Of a DNA stretch of 64,000 bases, positions 45,776 to 57,708 are shown piece by piece. A program made the translations under genes and the position numbers. This DNA is from Dryomyza anilis. Its lineage: Eukaryota > Arthropoda > Insecta > Diptera > Dryomyzidae. The notes below the pieces were generated by a model that worked only from the letters and a program-made list of their open reading frames with translations, did no database searches and was not told where the DNA came from. The DNA lies in NCBI GenBank assembly GCA_951804985.1, contig OX638130.1:78238583-78302582 (forward strand), in the 5' to 3' direction. Position 1 is the stretch's first letter; each line of letters starts with the position of its first letter.

Positions 45776-46608
45776 TTAATATATATTTTTTTTTTGAAAA
45801 ATGTATATTCGTATTTTTAATTGACCCTCAAAATTTCCTTATGAAAGATTTACAAAATATATTAAAAAATAATGAAAAAAAAAATAGAAATAACATCCAA
45901 ATAATTATGAAATAATACCTAACATAATACATCTCCTACCAAACTTTTAATAACATAAGTAAAAATCTTATTTTTAAGAATATAAGGATGTTTGTGAGTT
46001 CAACTAAATTGCTGATTAAACTAATGTAGTGTTTGGAACATTTTCTTAGGGAACATTTCCCATAATGCTATTTCAACGTAAATTTTCTTTTTATTCCAAA
46101 TATATCTACCCTTTTTCTAATATTGTCTACTCGATTATATTTATTTGACAATTTTATGCTATATAAGAATATATGTCAGTTTTCAAAACGAAATTTGTAA
46201 ATTTTCCGACAGCTTCCAAATATTTTCATTTGGATATTTTTAAAAATAAAAATAAAAAACTAGTTATATTTTTCCAATATGTTCGAATCGGTTCATATTT
46301 ATTTTGTAATTGTATGGCTACCTAAGAATAAACATACACATTTACAAACTGCTTTTTGAAAAATTCCGAATGAATCCAATTATTTTTGAATTTGTCTGAA
46401 TCGGATTTTTTAATTTTCTATTTAAAAATTTGTGATATTTTCTAAATATAACCAACTCGAACTTTATATATTGGCCATTTTATACCATATAAAAATACAA
46501 AGAAAAGGATACAGGTAGCAAAAAAACAGGAGATATGTAGATCTCAGTCGATCAACTTTGATCAACTTTACATTTCGCACTGACATCCATCTCTGTCGAC
46601 AGGGGGTT
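45776..46608. other. Unassigned AT-rich DNA
   Basis: No supported gene. The last 90 bp (GATCAACTTTGATCAACTTT, GTCGACAGGGGG) may be the leader of the interrupted frame that starts at 46610. Confidence 0.4.
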
Positions 46609-46609
46609 A

Positions 46610-46717
46610 ATGAAATTGAAATTTACATTAGAAGAGAATAGAACTGGTACCAGGATGGAAATTAATAAGAATGAGGTTATTATTCGATATAGCGATAATC
46701 CAACGAATTACGGTTCG
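46610..46717 (+). pseudogene. 5' piece of an ORF interrupted by the BEL element
   Basis: Starts MKLKFTLEENRTGTRMEINK and runs open to the GTTCG target site. Coding resumes in the same frame at 57709 after the 11-kb insertion and ends with a stop near 57884. This probably belongs to the first ORF of the non-LTR element whose second ORF follows at 58 kb, but the family could not be confirmed from this segment. Confidence 0.5.
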
Positions 46718-47277
46718 TGTTTACGTAGAAACGTAAACACTGTATCTTTGAACATTTCCGTCCGTCAGACCCATCAATTATTTATATCGATAACTGCGGC
46801 GAATATATGGACCATCGGCTCCATCAATATTCGCCAGATATAAACTCACTCGCTACGTTTATCTTAAAAACGATCGAACGTACACCCACCCGTCTCCGCG
46901 ACAAAATCGAAATTTGATAAGTTTAAAGTTTAATTAACACATCCGTCACCGCGACATACATAATTAAACAAACCCAAAAAACCCGTCAACGCGCCATTCG
47001 GTCCCGCGACACTTAAAACAAACAAATAATAAACATTCAACAATCAACACAACAACAACAGGAAGGAAGATCCACAGAAAGAAGATTCACACAAACAACA
47101 ATTACTACAGAAAACACTAGGCACCACCCACTGAATATAAGTTAAAATCTTTGATTTTTATATATTGTATATTGCCAAAGTCATCGCGACCCACTCGACC
47201 CTTTAAATTGAAATTACGTATTTCAATTCGTGTTTCCCAATCCGCCAATTGCCATTACTTCGTTCGTCAGCCGAACA
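46718..47277 (+). repeat. 5' LTR of the BEL/Pao element
   Basis: 560 bp, TG...CA. It contains CCAGATATAAACTCACTCG, a possible TATA-like promoter region, and recurrent GACCC words (GCGACCCACTCGACCC). No primer-binding site was assigned with confidence after it. Confidence 0.92.
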
Positions 47278-47956
47278 TTTGGTCAATTCGAGCTTTTATT
47301 AAAAAGACTACGAAATAGTTTTGGAAAGGATTGACCCACCCGCTGAATCAATCAAAATTTTTGGCTTTAATTTTAATATATTTAAAATTTACCCGACCCA
47401 TAATAAAAAGTGAAATAAAAACATTTAAAACAATTGTTTTATTTGTGTCAAATTTTGTTTGCAAAGAATCGAATTTTTTGCCGACCCGACCCGAATAAAA
47501 CAATCGTATTATACGAAACGATCTTTTCAAAATAAGTTTAATTTCGTCAAAAGTGTTAAATTTAATTTAACAAAACCAATTGTTTTTATTTATTTTCACT
47601 TTACACTTACTTTTCACACTTATATTTTATTTAACAAAGTAGCCAAACATTTTTGTTTCAGCTATCTACTCGCCACTGCACTTATTTGTTTATTTGCTTT
47701 ATTTGCTCATAAAACAAATAGAGATGAACACTAATACACTCACAGTAAAGAGCGCTGCTGTCAAGTGTATACAGGGTTGTCACGTTGTGCACTAAAATAG
47801 TGTTTTCGTGGGATTTTATAAATTACCCGTGGGAACCAAAAAAATATCCCATATTTTTTGGAAATTGCCTATTGAGCAATATTTAACCCGTTTAAACCCA
47901 CATTAAAGCTTTTTTTAACCCTTGTAGACCCAAAAAATCATTCTTATTGATATCTA
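47278..47956 (+). other. BEL 5' leader, first part
   Basis: Non-coding, AT-rich, with repeated CCCGACCC and TTAACCC words. The 47459-47734 frame looks like chance. A CAGGGTTGTCACG word at 47772 was not linked to any element. Confidence 0.55.
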
Positions 47957-50900
47957 ACATTTTTATTTATTTATTTTATCTTATAATTAATGTACTAACG
48001 ATATATAGTTTGAAATTGGAGTGATTAAAGTTAATTTAAACATAGAGAATATATTTTAAATATAAATTAAATTTTCAAAATTGAAATTTTGAGCTCAAAT
48101 TCTAACTTAATTGCTAACATATTAATAGTAGAAATTCCATATTTCTATCCAAAAATGTTCAATATGTATAAACTGCGCAGCAGAGTACACATTTGTTTCA
48201 AACAAGAAAATAAAATAAAAAAATAAAATCTAACAAACACATTTAGGTTTAGAAACAGAGGGTTACAATATTGGGCTACTATTATTTATATTTAGGTCAA
48301 GTTTTATAATAAGTGTAAGAGTTTACAACATTTATGAGATCTTGTTTTTAAAAACCATAGCGTTGCTAATATTTTGGAAAGCTGATGGAAGTGAGTTCCA
48401 AAGACTTATTGCGTGCAAGAAAAATTGTCGTTCTGATAACAAGCTTAAGTGCCTGTATTGTACAAGTTGGTTCGTACGGTTTGACTGCGTGAACCTTAAT
48501 CTTTCGAATAGATAGGAAGGGGTCTGGTGTATATAATTTTATGAAGTAATATTAGTGTTTTCGAATTTAATAACTGATCAAATGTTAGATTACAAATTTG
48601 ATTGGCATACTGTGATATATGGTCTCTGCGTTTTAAACTGAAGATATGTCTTGCAATGTTATTATACAATACTTTTAGTTTTAGTTTACTGGCATTGTCA
48701 CAATTAGCATATATCTCACAGCCATAGAGAAGTGTAGGGATTAAGTATGCTTTCGCTAATGTCATTCTTTAACATCACTTTGGGTATTTTTGATATGTCG
48801 ATAGATTTTCTGCTGACAATTAAACATTTAGATTTTTTAGCATTTATACATAATCCATTTAAACAGCAATTTAAGGTTGTGATTTAAATATGAAATACAA
48901 CTATCGATGGTTTCTAGCTTATAGCTTGTATAAAGCTGTAAGTCATCTGCAAACATATGAATTTTGCATCTAGTTAATATATTTGGATGGTCGTTTATAT
49001 AAATAGAAAAAAGCGTTGGTCCTAAAATTGAGCCTTGAGGCACACCTTTCAACACTGGAAGATAGTCTGATATAGAGTTAGTACACACTGCTTGTGATCT
49101 TTGAGATAGGTAGGATGACAAGAGCTTTGTAGCAGTTGAACTAAAATTGTACATTTTCATTAACTTGGTGCAAAGAATTTCATGGTCGACCATGTCAAAT
49201 GCTTTAGAATGGTCAAGCAAAGCAAGAAAGGTTATTTGTTTATCGTCAGTAGCTTTTCGAATGTCCTCAGATACGTCTATTATAGCTGTTGTACAACTCC
49301 GTTTCGGTTGAAACTGAGACTGACGTTCAGAAATTATTGTATTGTCACTTAGGAATATATTTATTTGATTATTTGTTAGTGATTCTAGAACTTTAGACAT
49401 ATACGGTAAGATAGCGATAGGCCGATAGTCATTGTTAGTTTTAGAAACAGGAATAATTTTTGCAGCTTTCCAGATATTTGGAAAAGTTGATGTCATGATT
49501 GCAGTATTGAAAATGTGATTGATATACTGCAATAGTTTAGGGAGTAATGCTTTAATGAAAACAGGATGAATTTCGTCAACGCCAACTGCATTTGATTTGA
49601 TTTTTAAAAAGCTCTGCAAGCCATCAAGCTGTTTTACACCGGCGAAACTAAACGTTATTTCGGAACAAAGTAGACTTTGTGCATTTGTGTACTGGTTCTC
49701 AAAAACTTGATAGATAGGAATGTTAACAAACTTTTTATTTAAATCATTTATATTCAGTATACTCCAATGTTGCGAATTTGATTCCATGTTTGTTTACTGT
49801 TCGTTGCATTATTAAATTTATCTGCATAAAAATTAGTTTTTGCAATTTTTACTTCACTAACAATTTGTTTCCTTAAAGATTTATAGTTTTCATACAATAA
49901 TGGCGTTTTGCATCGTTTCCAACGTTTATACAGTATATCACGTTTGTCTATTTTTTAGTTTGGTCATGATTGAACCATGGGCGATGGTTATGTCGGTTAT
50001 TTTTGGTACGTATTGGCACATACTTATCAAATAAATGTTTAATTTTAGATTGAAAAAATATTGCTTGGTCGTTAACAGATGTCATTCGTAAGATTTGATC
50101 CCAGTCGGTATTGTCAATTGCAGTATTAAGTTGAGAGTAATTAATATTTTGGAGTTTACATTCAATTTAAAGTCATACGTTAGGAAAATTAAGTCATGTT
50201 TTGAAAATATCGGAACAGAAATTTTGGTCGTAAAAGCTAATTTTGGTTTTGTCGTTAACAAGAATTAAGTCGAGTAATGCATTATTTGTCTTAGTGAAAT
50301 GAGTCGGTGTGATGATGTTTGCTGAATGAAGCCCCATGGTCAGTAAATGATCTATCAATCTGTTGTCTATTAATATATTACTATTGAAGTCGCCAGTTAT
50401 AATTATATTTTTATATTCTAAAGATAGAAATGCTATTGTGTCAAAAAATGGTTTTATGTCAATGTTACGATTAGGTCTGTAAACGCAACCCACAAGAAAT
50501 TTTTCAGCGCAGTTTAATATGTCAATAAAAATATATTCTATAGAACTATCAGGTAGGGATCTAGTATTAAATTTGCACACAATACCATTTTTCACAAAAA
50601 TTGCGACACCACCCGCATGACCTTCTCTATCTGCTCGAAACATTCTGAAACCGTTTAATTTGAACAAGCATAAAAGCTGCGTTGAGAAACGCAAATTATG
50701 TCAGATTCCTCGAATATGTATCTAAATTCGTCAATTTTTCTCACTAAACTTTGAGCAATTAAATGACATACTTTGATACCCTCTCTGATTTTGCAGAAAA
50801 TTCTAATCATGTTGAATGTTGAGTCTTTGGAATCCAAGTATGTGTTAAATTTAGTAGTCATAGTTGTTTTTGGAACATTTTGCAACGCATATATAATATT

Positions 50901-51235
50901 TAAGTTTAATTTTAGAATGTTGGATTACTCTTAAAACATAATAGACGAAAACTACATAAATATAATAATAAGAATGTAGTTATATTGATTAAATCTAATG
51001 TAAACTCTGTGAAGAGTGCTAACATTCATAAGTGTAGGTATGATATGCATTGTTGTTGTTTTTATTTCGCTCAGAAGAATTGAGAAAGGAATGATTGTTC
51101 TTTTGGCTTGAGGTCATTGCAGTTTTGTTATTCTCTGAGTAGGCATTATCAGTATATAAGCAAATATTGTCCAGCATGTGAATTGAGTTGATGAGTATTG
51201 CGTTGCTGTCCAAAGTTTTTTTGCAATAGACGAGT
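47957..51235 (-). pseudogene. CR1/L2-type non-LTR retrotransposon inserted in the BEL leader
   Basis: The minus-strand 3' tail is a short AAAT repeat (47957-47975). ORF2 reads from about 50885 leftwards. The endonuclease has DIICVSQ, ADREGHAGGVAIFVKNG, GCVYRPN and IITGDFNSN. A broken linker follows. Reverse transcriptase (49787-48837) has NDYRPIAILP, QSQFQPKRSCTTAI, LLDHSKAFDMVDHEIL, GVPQGSILGP and the catalytic FADDLQLY. The C-terminal part has AYLIPTLLYGCEIY. This is the motif style of the CR1/L2/Kiri group (inference). ORF1 was not recognised. Stops and frameshifts between domains make it dead. Confidence 0.85.
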
Positions 51236-51254
51236 AATGTTATGGAAAAACTAT

Positions 51255-51880
51255 TATAAAAAATTACCCGACCCGTTTTTTTATCAATAATATTTTTTAA
51301 AGCTTAACCCATAGCGACCCAAAATCATATAATTGATTTTTAAAATAAAGGTTAAGAATATTTTTTTACAAAATATTTTTGATTTTTAACAAATTTCAAC
51401 CCAAAAAGCTTAACTGCGCTATAAAATTTTATTTGCGACCCGGTTTATCACTAAATAAAATTTTAAAGTTAACCCATTGTGACCCAAAGATCAAATTTTC
51501 AAAGTTCGTTGAAATTTTATCTAAAAAATTTGCAATACGTTTCGTTGGTAGTAATAATTGCTGTTAACCCATACACACCCATAAATAATATGATTTATTT
51601 TTATATTTTTTTTTTTACATTTTTTTTAGATTTTTTCTGAAAAAATAAATACGACCCGTGAAAATCCAAAATATTTTCTGAAGATTAATCACATTGATCC
51701 ACACATAAAATTTGCATATAAATTTTTTGTCAATTTTTTCAGATTTAATTTCTGAAAAAGTATTGCGACCCGTTGGTAATTTAGAAACATTTTTTAAATT
51801 AAGCCATCCAGACGTAACATTTTATTATTGAATTTTTGAGAATTTCTCCAGTTCTTTAAATTGAATACCCAACACAAATA
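51255..51880 (+). repeat. Degenerate repeats in the BEL leader
   Basis: Four diverged units start near 51270, 51437, 51650 and 51765. Each opens with GCGACCCGT or ACGACCCGT, then an AT-rich stretch and TTAACCCATTGTGACCCA or a decayed form. Similar words occur left of the nested LINE (47.86-47.94 kb), so the LINE landed within this repeat field. Confidence 0.55.
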
Positions 51881-51890
51881 ATAAAAAAAG

Positions 51891-52790
51891 ATGGCGGCTC
51901 TGACAGCATTTATTCATTTCGAGACCCCTACCCAATATTTAGTACCTCATGCCTTAGAGTTTCATCGGAAGCAGCTTACTTTTCTGTGGGATAATTTCCG
52001 AACTTCGTATATTACCAGACGAAGTGCACCCGACAGTCCCGATGTGGACCGAAAGCTGAAAAATAAATATACTAAAGGATACAACGCATATATACGCCGT
52101 ATTTCTTCCCTTTCAGAAATAATGGAGACCCTAAAACAACCGATAGAAACTCCTAAGGCAAGAGAAGAAACGACCCCAATTCAATTTGCACCCTCTATTC
52201 ATTTACCCCCGTGTGACACGGATAATTTTGATAGTGACTACGTCACCTAGCCCACTTTTAGAGATATGTTTTCTGGTCTCTACATCAACAACGCCAGATT
52301 AAGCAATGTGGAAAAACTTTTCCATCTTAATCAAAAGACCCGAGGCGAAGCAAGAGAAATTGTTAAAAACGCTCCTCATACGAATGATGGTTTTATACTG
52401 GCATGGAGTAATCTTGTTGAACAATACGAGATTAAAAGAATGCAAGTAAATGCTCAACTCAAGACCCTATTGAATTTACCACCAGTTACGTCTGAGTCCG
52501 GTAGCTCTATTAAAAAGCTACAACGGACCATCAACAACTGTGTGATGACCCTGCAAATGTTGGATATAGACACAGATAACTAGAGTCCAATTCTAATTTA
52601 TCTTATTTCGACCGTTTTCCCAAAAACACGCTAGAGATATTTGAAAGATCGCTAGCAGATAGTTCAGAAATTCCTGAATGGAGAATTTTGGACAAGTTTT
52701 TGAACCAATAATACAAGACCCTTGAATCTGTTGGCGACATTAAATCTTCGACTACGAAGATTAGTCAAAAAACAGTTTCCAGTAATGCTG
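51891..52790 (+). pseudogene. BEL/Pao gag
   Basis: Starts MAALTAFIHFETPTQ just after AAAAAAAG. The DUF1759-type gag core is clear: PTFRDMFSGLYINN, VEKLFHLNQKTRGEAREIV, NDGFILAWSNLVEQYE, QLKTLLNLPPV and KKLQRTINNCVMTLQMLDID. Gag forms the particle that packages the RNA. TAG stops stand at 52248 and 52581 where the family usually has Trp. A frameshift follows before ADSSEIPEWRILDKFL. The usual zinc knuckles are missing after gag. Confidence 0.8.
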
Positions 52791-52884
52791 GACCCAAAAC
52801 TTGGGGAGACAAAAGTGTGAACGCATTTCACACAAATGTATATGAAAATCCATTTGCAACAAATACGACAAGACCCAGAATTGT

Positions 52885-55800
52885 TGATCCAAGACACTTT
52901 GACATTGCGTTCACCGATTAACCCGAATTTCAGAGTCAAAAGGCAAGCACTTGTACTTAAGACCCTCACAAGTGACTTGCCATCATATCAAATCGACCCG
53001 ACCCTCTATGGAACTTTAAATGGTATACAGTTGACTGTTGGCCAGTTTTATGAAGCCCGACCCGTGGATTTGATCATAGAATGTGATCCATACCCACAAA
53101 TTATACGTAACGGTGCAAGAAACTGAATTCGGCTGGATACTTTCTGGGCCAATATATTTTTACATATTTTAACAATATTGTTACATATTTTAATAAAGTG
53201 ACCCTCGATACTTTATTGATTCGTTTCTGGGAAATTGAAGAAGTACCAAAATCCACGACCCTCTCAAATGCAGATATAAATTCTGAAAACAATTTCATAC
53301 AGACTATCAAGATATATTGCAATGGCGCAATATTTGAAAAATGAAAAGTCCTTACTCAAAAGACCCGCTGTTAAATCAGAATATGACCAAGCGATTTGCG
53401 AATATTTGCAACTTGGTCATATTGGTCAGATTTACACCCACCCACAGTCATAAAACACGATCGTGTCACAACAAAGCTGTGTGTTGTATTTAATGCATCG
53501 TCCAATTTGCGTCGACCCTGCACACTCACCCTTTCCAAGAATTTTGTTTAGGAAATCTATAGAACAACCCATTTAGGATTATGAGTTGCAAAAAGTTACA
53601 TTTGGTGTTAACTGTGCCCCTTACCTTGCCATTCGGACCCTACAACAATTAACGCAAGACGTACATGAGACCCACCCACAGGTTTCGTATATTCTACGAA
53701 ACTGCATGTACGTAGATGATGTTCTGGCAGGAAAAGCTGCCACAAGAACATTTGCTGCTAACAGATTTACTCAATTTATCTGAGCAATGTCAAGGTAATG
53801 CAAAGACCCTAGGCATTTGATGGACTGCTAAAAAAGATATTTTCTTTTTTCAAGTCCCACTAATCGAACTAAAAGATGCATACACAAAACGCGAAGTTTT
53901 GTCTACTATTGCGAAGCTGTTTGACCCTGCTGGTTGTTTAGATCCAATTATAGTGACCGCCAAAATAATTATGCAACAGTTATGGCTCGACAAAACTGAG
54001 TGGGACAATAGTCTAAACCCTTTGACTCAAAGTAGATGTAATCGTTTTTCGATGGCTATCCATCGATAAACAGAATTGAGATTCCCAGATGGACTCTTTT
54101 CGCACCCGACGTTTCCGTTGAATTTCACGGATTTTGCGACGCCTCAGAGAAGGCCTATGCTGCAGCTTTCCATGCTTGCATACAAGATACCAACGGTACT
54201 GTCGTCACGACCCTTCTGGCAGCGAAGACACGTGTAGCACCCGTCAAAACAGCTTCACTGCCACGACTCGAACTATGCGGTGCTGTTTTTCTCGCAAATA
54301 TGGTTGATGCCATTCTACCTAAAATAGACATGACCCAGTACAATATGTACTTCTGGACAGACTCGACTATTGTCTTAGCCTGGCTCAATAAACCGCCCTT
54401 CACTTGGTCCACTTTTGTAGCCAACCGCATTTCGACCATTACAGAAAGCGTTGATGTTCAAAAGCCGCGGTTCTGCGCTAGAACTGGCAGAACATGAACT
54501 CTGGTGGAACGGTCGAAGTTGTCTAAGGTGCGTAAGAGATGAATGACAAAAGTCCACTGACCGAATCGACACGACCCTTTTATCTTAAACCAATGAAGAC
54601 ATTTGCGATCACGACCCAAGAGGATGTGTTGGAACGATTTTCCACACTTTCAAAGGCATTAAGAGTCTTAGCATACGTTCTAAGATTCGTGATAAATTTT
54701 TTACTATCTCGTCGTACTCAAATGAGACACTCAACTATTGAAATAGTACCCGAGGAAATTAAAATGGTTAAAGAAAAACTCATAGTAGTGATTCAGAAAA
54801 CGTGTTTTTCTGATAAATATATCGCTTTGACGAATAAAACCCTGACCCTAAACCCATTTATAGACAGTAAAGGTCTATTAAGAGGACATGATAGATTAGC
54901 AAAGTCACCCAATAATTTTAGCGTATCATTGTAGACTTGCTAAACTCTTGACCCATATTGTGACCCTACACGGTGGTAACCAATTAGTTTTAAAGCTACT
55001 ACGAGCTGAATTTTGGATTATTAAGCTCAAGACCCTGATCAAAACTACGATCAATGATTGCAAAATGTGTGTGTTGCACAAAAAGAAACAACAAAAACAA
55101 ATAATGGCTGCATTGCCTCCAGAGCGCACCACACGCACGCGCCCATTCACAAACACAGGTGTAGATTTCGCAGGACTCCTTGAAATCAAAAAGTACACCG
55201 GGCGAGCCTATTTGATTACAAAAGGCTATGTGTGCGTGTTTGTTTGCTTTGCAACAAAAGCGGTTCATCTTGAACCAGCCAATGATCTTACGACCCAAGC
55301 CTTTTTGGCGGCTTTTTCCTGATTTTTTTCGAGGCGCGGATGTCCTGCCGCCAATTACTCCGACAACGGAACTAATTTGGCGGAGTAGCACAAATGCTGA
55401 TGAAAGATCGGCAAGATTTTATTAAGACACTGCAGACCCAAGTAGTAGCGACCCACAGTCATTAATAACTAACCTGGCATTTTAATTTACCCGGAGCTTC
55501 ACACATGGGTGGACTCTGGGAAGCCGGCGTTAAAAGTTTCAAGACACATTTAAAAAAGATATCTGCAAGTCAAATTTTTACGTTCGAAGAGATTTCGACT
55601 TTGCTTGCACGAATTGAAGGTTGCCTTAATTCACGACCCTTAAGCCCTTCAAGCGAAAATCCTCTCGATTTTTCGCCTTTGACCCCAGGACACTTTCTAA
55701 TTGGTACTACGTTATTGACCCCAGCTGAATCCGATTTAAGCAACTCGACCCTAAACGTTGTAAATCGTTGGCAGAAGCTGAAGATATTACATCACCATTT

Positions 55801-55900
55801 CTGTAACAGATGGAAAGATGAATATCTTAAAGAATTACATAAACGCTATAAATGAAAAAAAACTTCAGAAATGCGTAGAAGTAAATGATCTCGTTGTTAT
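52885..55900 (+). pseudogene. BEL/Pao pol (protease remnant, RT, RNase H, integrase)
   Basis: The protease end has LTSDLPSYQIDPTLYGTLNG, RPVDLIIECDPYPQIIRNG and TEFGWILSGP. Reverse transcriptase has VTFGVNCAPYLAIRTLQQL and the catalytic YVDDVLAGK (about 53.7 kb). RNase H has FHGFCDASEKAYAAAFH, KTASLPRLELCGA and FWTDSTIVLAWL. Integrase has LHGGNQLVLKLLRAEFWI, GVDFAGLLEIKKYTGRAYL (first Asp), SDNGTN (second Asp) and HMGGLWEAGVKSFKTHL (Glu), then LSPLTPGHFLIG-like and VNRWQKLKILHHHFCNRWK. The order and motifs are those of BEL/Pao. At least ten frame breaks or stops are visible. Confidence 0.85.
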
Positions 55901-56062
55901 TCGACACGAGAATTTACCCCCAAACGAGTGGACCCTAGGGCGAGTAGTAAAAACGACTCAAGAACCAAAGTCGTCGATATTCGAACGGCCAAAGGGACTA
56001 CTACTAGACCCATTACAAAAGTAGTAGTCCGACGCACCCAATAAATACCCATTTAGGTCGCC

Positions 56063-56413
56063 ATGGCAATATACAATTTGTCTGCTGACGCAAACAACAA
56101 GTGCGTCAGCAGAGGTGCCAACAACAGTGGTGTTAACTCGCAAATAATAAGCGCCCCAACAACAGCGGTGCCAATAAAAAGCGCGCCAACAGCAAGCACC
56201 CCAACAACAAGCGGTGCAACAACAAGCGGTGCAACAACAAGCGGTGCAACAACACCAACGATGCCAGCACGAGCAGTGGTAGTCGCACCGAGGGCAACCG
56301 CAACAACAACACCAGCTGGTGCAACAAAAAGTTGTCTCGACCCAATTCCGCCCACTCTAGCCGTCATACCGACTCTACTGGATGACACACATGACCCAAC
56401 ATGTGGCGTGTGA
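56063..56413 (+). CDS. Thr/Ala/Ser-rich frame after integrase
   Basis: 116 codons from MAIYNLSADANNKCVSRG, with a threefold 15-bp repeat coding TSGAT and other low-complexity ATTTP stretches. It leads directly into the zinc-knuckle segment. It may be the linker of a gag-like polyprotein or just repeat-driven. A hydrophobic frame on the opposite strand is its shadow. Confidence 0.35.
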   Translation: MAIYNLSADANNKCVSRGANNSGVNSQIISAPTTAVPIKSAPTASTPTTSGATTSGATTSGATTPTMPARAVVVAPRATATTTPAGATKSCLDPIPPTLAVIPTLLDDTHDPTCGV

Positions 56414-57055
56414 AATTTGTCGCCAAGATCATCGCCTGTCCACCTGCTTCAGGGAGAAGAATCTGATTGAGAAGTATGAGGTGGTGATGCAGTATCATTA
56501 CTGCATTAACTGTTTGACCCGGTCGCATCTTATTGATCGCTGCACCAGTGATATGCCATGATAAGCATCACACAAGCTTGCATGGCCATTCTCAACTCAA
56601 GGCGACCGGAACCCAAGCAGTACAGGACTCAAAAGACCCATTGGGAACGCAAACAATGCAAAAATTCACAAATTTTACGAGCTTTGATAAACCCGACGAG
56701 GAGTGTCACTAACATCGCTCAAGAGCTCGTGCATAAGTTAAAACTAGACATGAGCCATCTGGACACTTTGACGATCTGCAAGGTGGTAGTGGGTTCTCGG
56801 TTTGACTACCCATTTAGATGTGAGATTAACGCATTAGTGTCAACCGAGTTGCCTAGGAAGCCGTACGAAAGTGACGTTGATGAAGCCATCTTGAGCCGAT
56901 TCACTTAAATGATGCTCGCCGATCCAAAAGTTACGGCTTCCGACCCAGTGATGCTAGAGTTGGGTGCGGATGTTTATCCGCAAATTTTAAATTCAGGTGT
57001 TTATGACTGTAGCAGTGTCTCACAGCACTGCGTTCGTCTGGACACTCTCTAGTCC
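56395..57055 (+). pseudogene. Zinc-knuckle plus second aspartic-protease module, downstream of integrase
   Basis: Zinc knuckles: CEICRQDHRLSTC at 56410 (CX2CX3HX4C) and CINCLTRSHLIDRC at 56502 (CX2CX4HX4C), one frame slip apart. The 56558 frame then reads RALINPTRSVTNIAQELVHK (the family's catalytic Asp position is Asn here), KVVVGSR and TELPRKPYESDVDEAI. After a stop come MLADPKVTASDPVMLELGAD and YPQILNSGVYD. In BEL/Pao elements this gag-tail-to-protease block normally lies before reverse transcriptase. Here it follows integrase, while the 5' location has lost it. Confidence 0.75.
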
Positions 57056-57163
57056 ATGTAGCCTCTGAGCCCCCGACCCAAGGAGTTTTCCTTCAATAAT
57101 TTTTAGACCCTAAGATCCTAATAAACACCCAAATGAATTTAAATGAATAATTGCAGACACTGC

Positions 57164-57176
57164 AAGGAGGGCGGAA
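57164..57176 (+). promoter_or_regulatory. Polypurine tract
   Basis: AAGGAGGGCGGAA directly abuts the TG of the 3' LTR, the expected place for plus-strand DNA priming. One C interrupts the purine run. Confidence 0.7.
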
Positions 57177-57708
57177 TGTTTACGTAGAAACATAAACACT
57201 ATATCTTCGAACATTTCCGTTCGTCAGACCCATCGATTATTTATATCGATAACTTTGGCGAATATATGGAGCATCGGCTCCATCTATGTTCGCCAGATAT
57301 AAACTCACTCGCTAAGTTTATCTTAAAAACGATCGAACGCACACCCACCCGTCTCCGAGACAAAATCGAAATTTGATAAGTTTAAAGTTTAATTAACGAC
57401 ATACATAATTAAACAAAACCCGTTAACGCGCCATTCGGTCCCGCGACACTTAAAACAAACATTCAACCATCAACGTAAACTCACAACAACAGGAAGGAAA
57501 ATCCACAGAAGGAAGATTCACACAAACAACAATTACTACAGAAAACACTAGGCACCACCCACTGAATATAAGTTAAAATCTTTGATTTTTATATATTGTA
57601 TATCGCAAAAGTCATCGCGACCCACTCGACCCTTTAAATTGAAATTACGTATTTCAATTCGTGTTTCCCAATCCACCAATTGCCATTACTTCGTTCGCCA
57701 GCCGAACA
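57177..57708 (+). repeat. 3' LTR of the BEL/Pao element
   Basis: 532 bp, matching the 5' LTR with several substitutions and indels (for example, the 5' copy has extra bases around AACACATCCGTCACCGCG). Confidence 0.92.

Larger units (their letters stand above)
46718..57708 (+). mobile_element. BEL/Pao LTR retrotransposon, 11 kb, with nested LINE
   Basis: Bounded by LTRs that start TGTTTACGTAGAAAC and end CCGAACA, with a 5-bp duplication GTTCG at 46713-46717 and 57709-57713. Order inside: leader, minus-strand LINE (47957-51235), leader repeats, gag, protease remnant, reverse transcriptase, RNase H, integrase, a Thr/Ala-rich frame, a zinc-knuckle/protease module, polypurine tract, 3' LTR. All coding parts carry stops and frameshifts. 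LTRs differ by several substitutions and by indels totalling 28 bp, so the insertion is not recent. Confidence 0.92.

Noticed and set aside
52248..52583. G-to-A hypermutation of the BEL element (two Trp positions changed to TAG)
   Set aside because: Only two clear cases; other stops follow frameshifts, and no strand bias could be shown by eye.
56053..56388. Minus-strand hydrophobic frame with VAPLVVAPLVV repeats
   Set aside because: Shadow of the Thr/Ala-rich plus-strand repeat.
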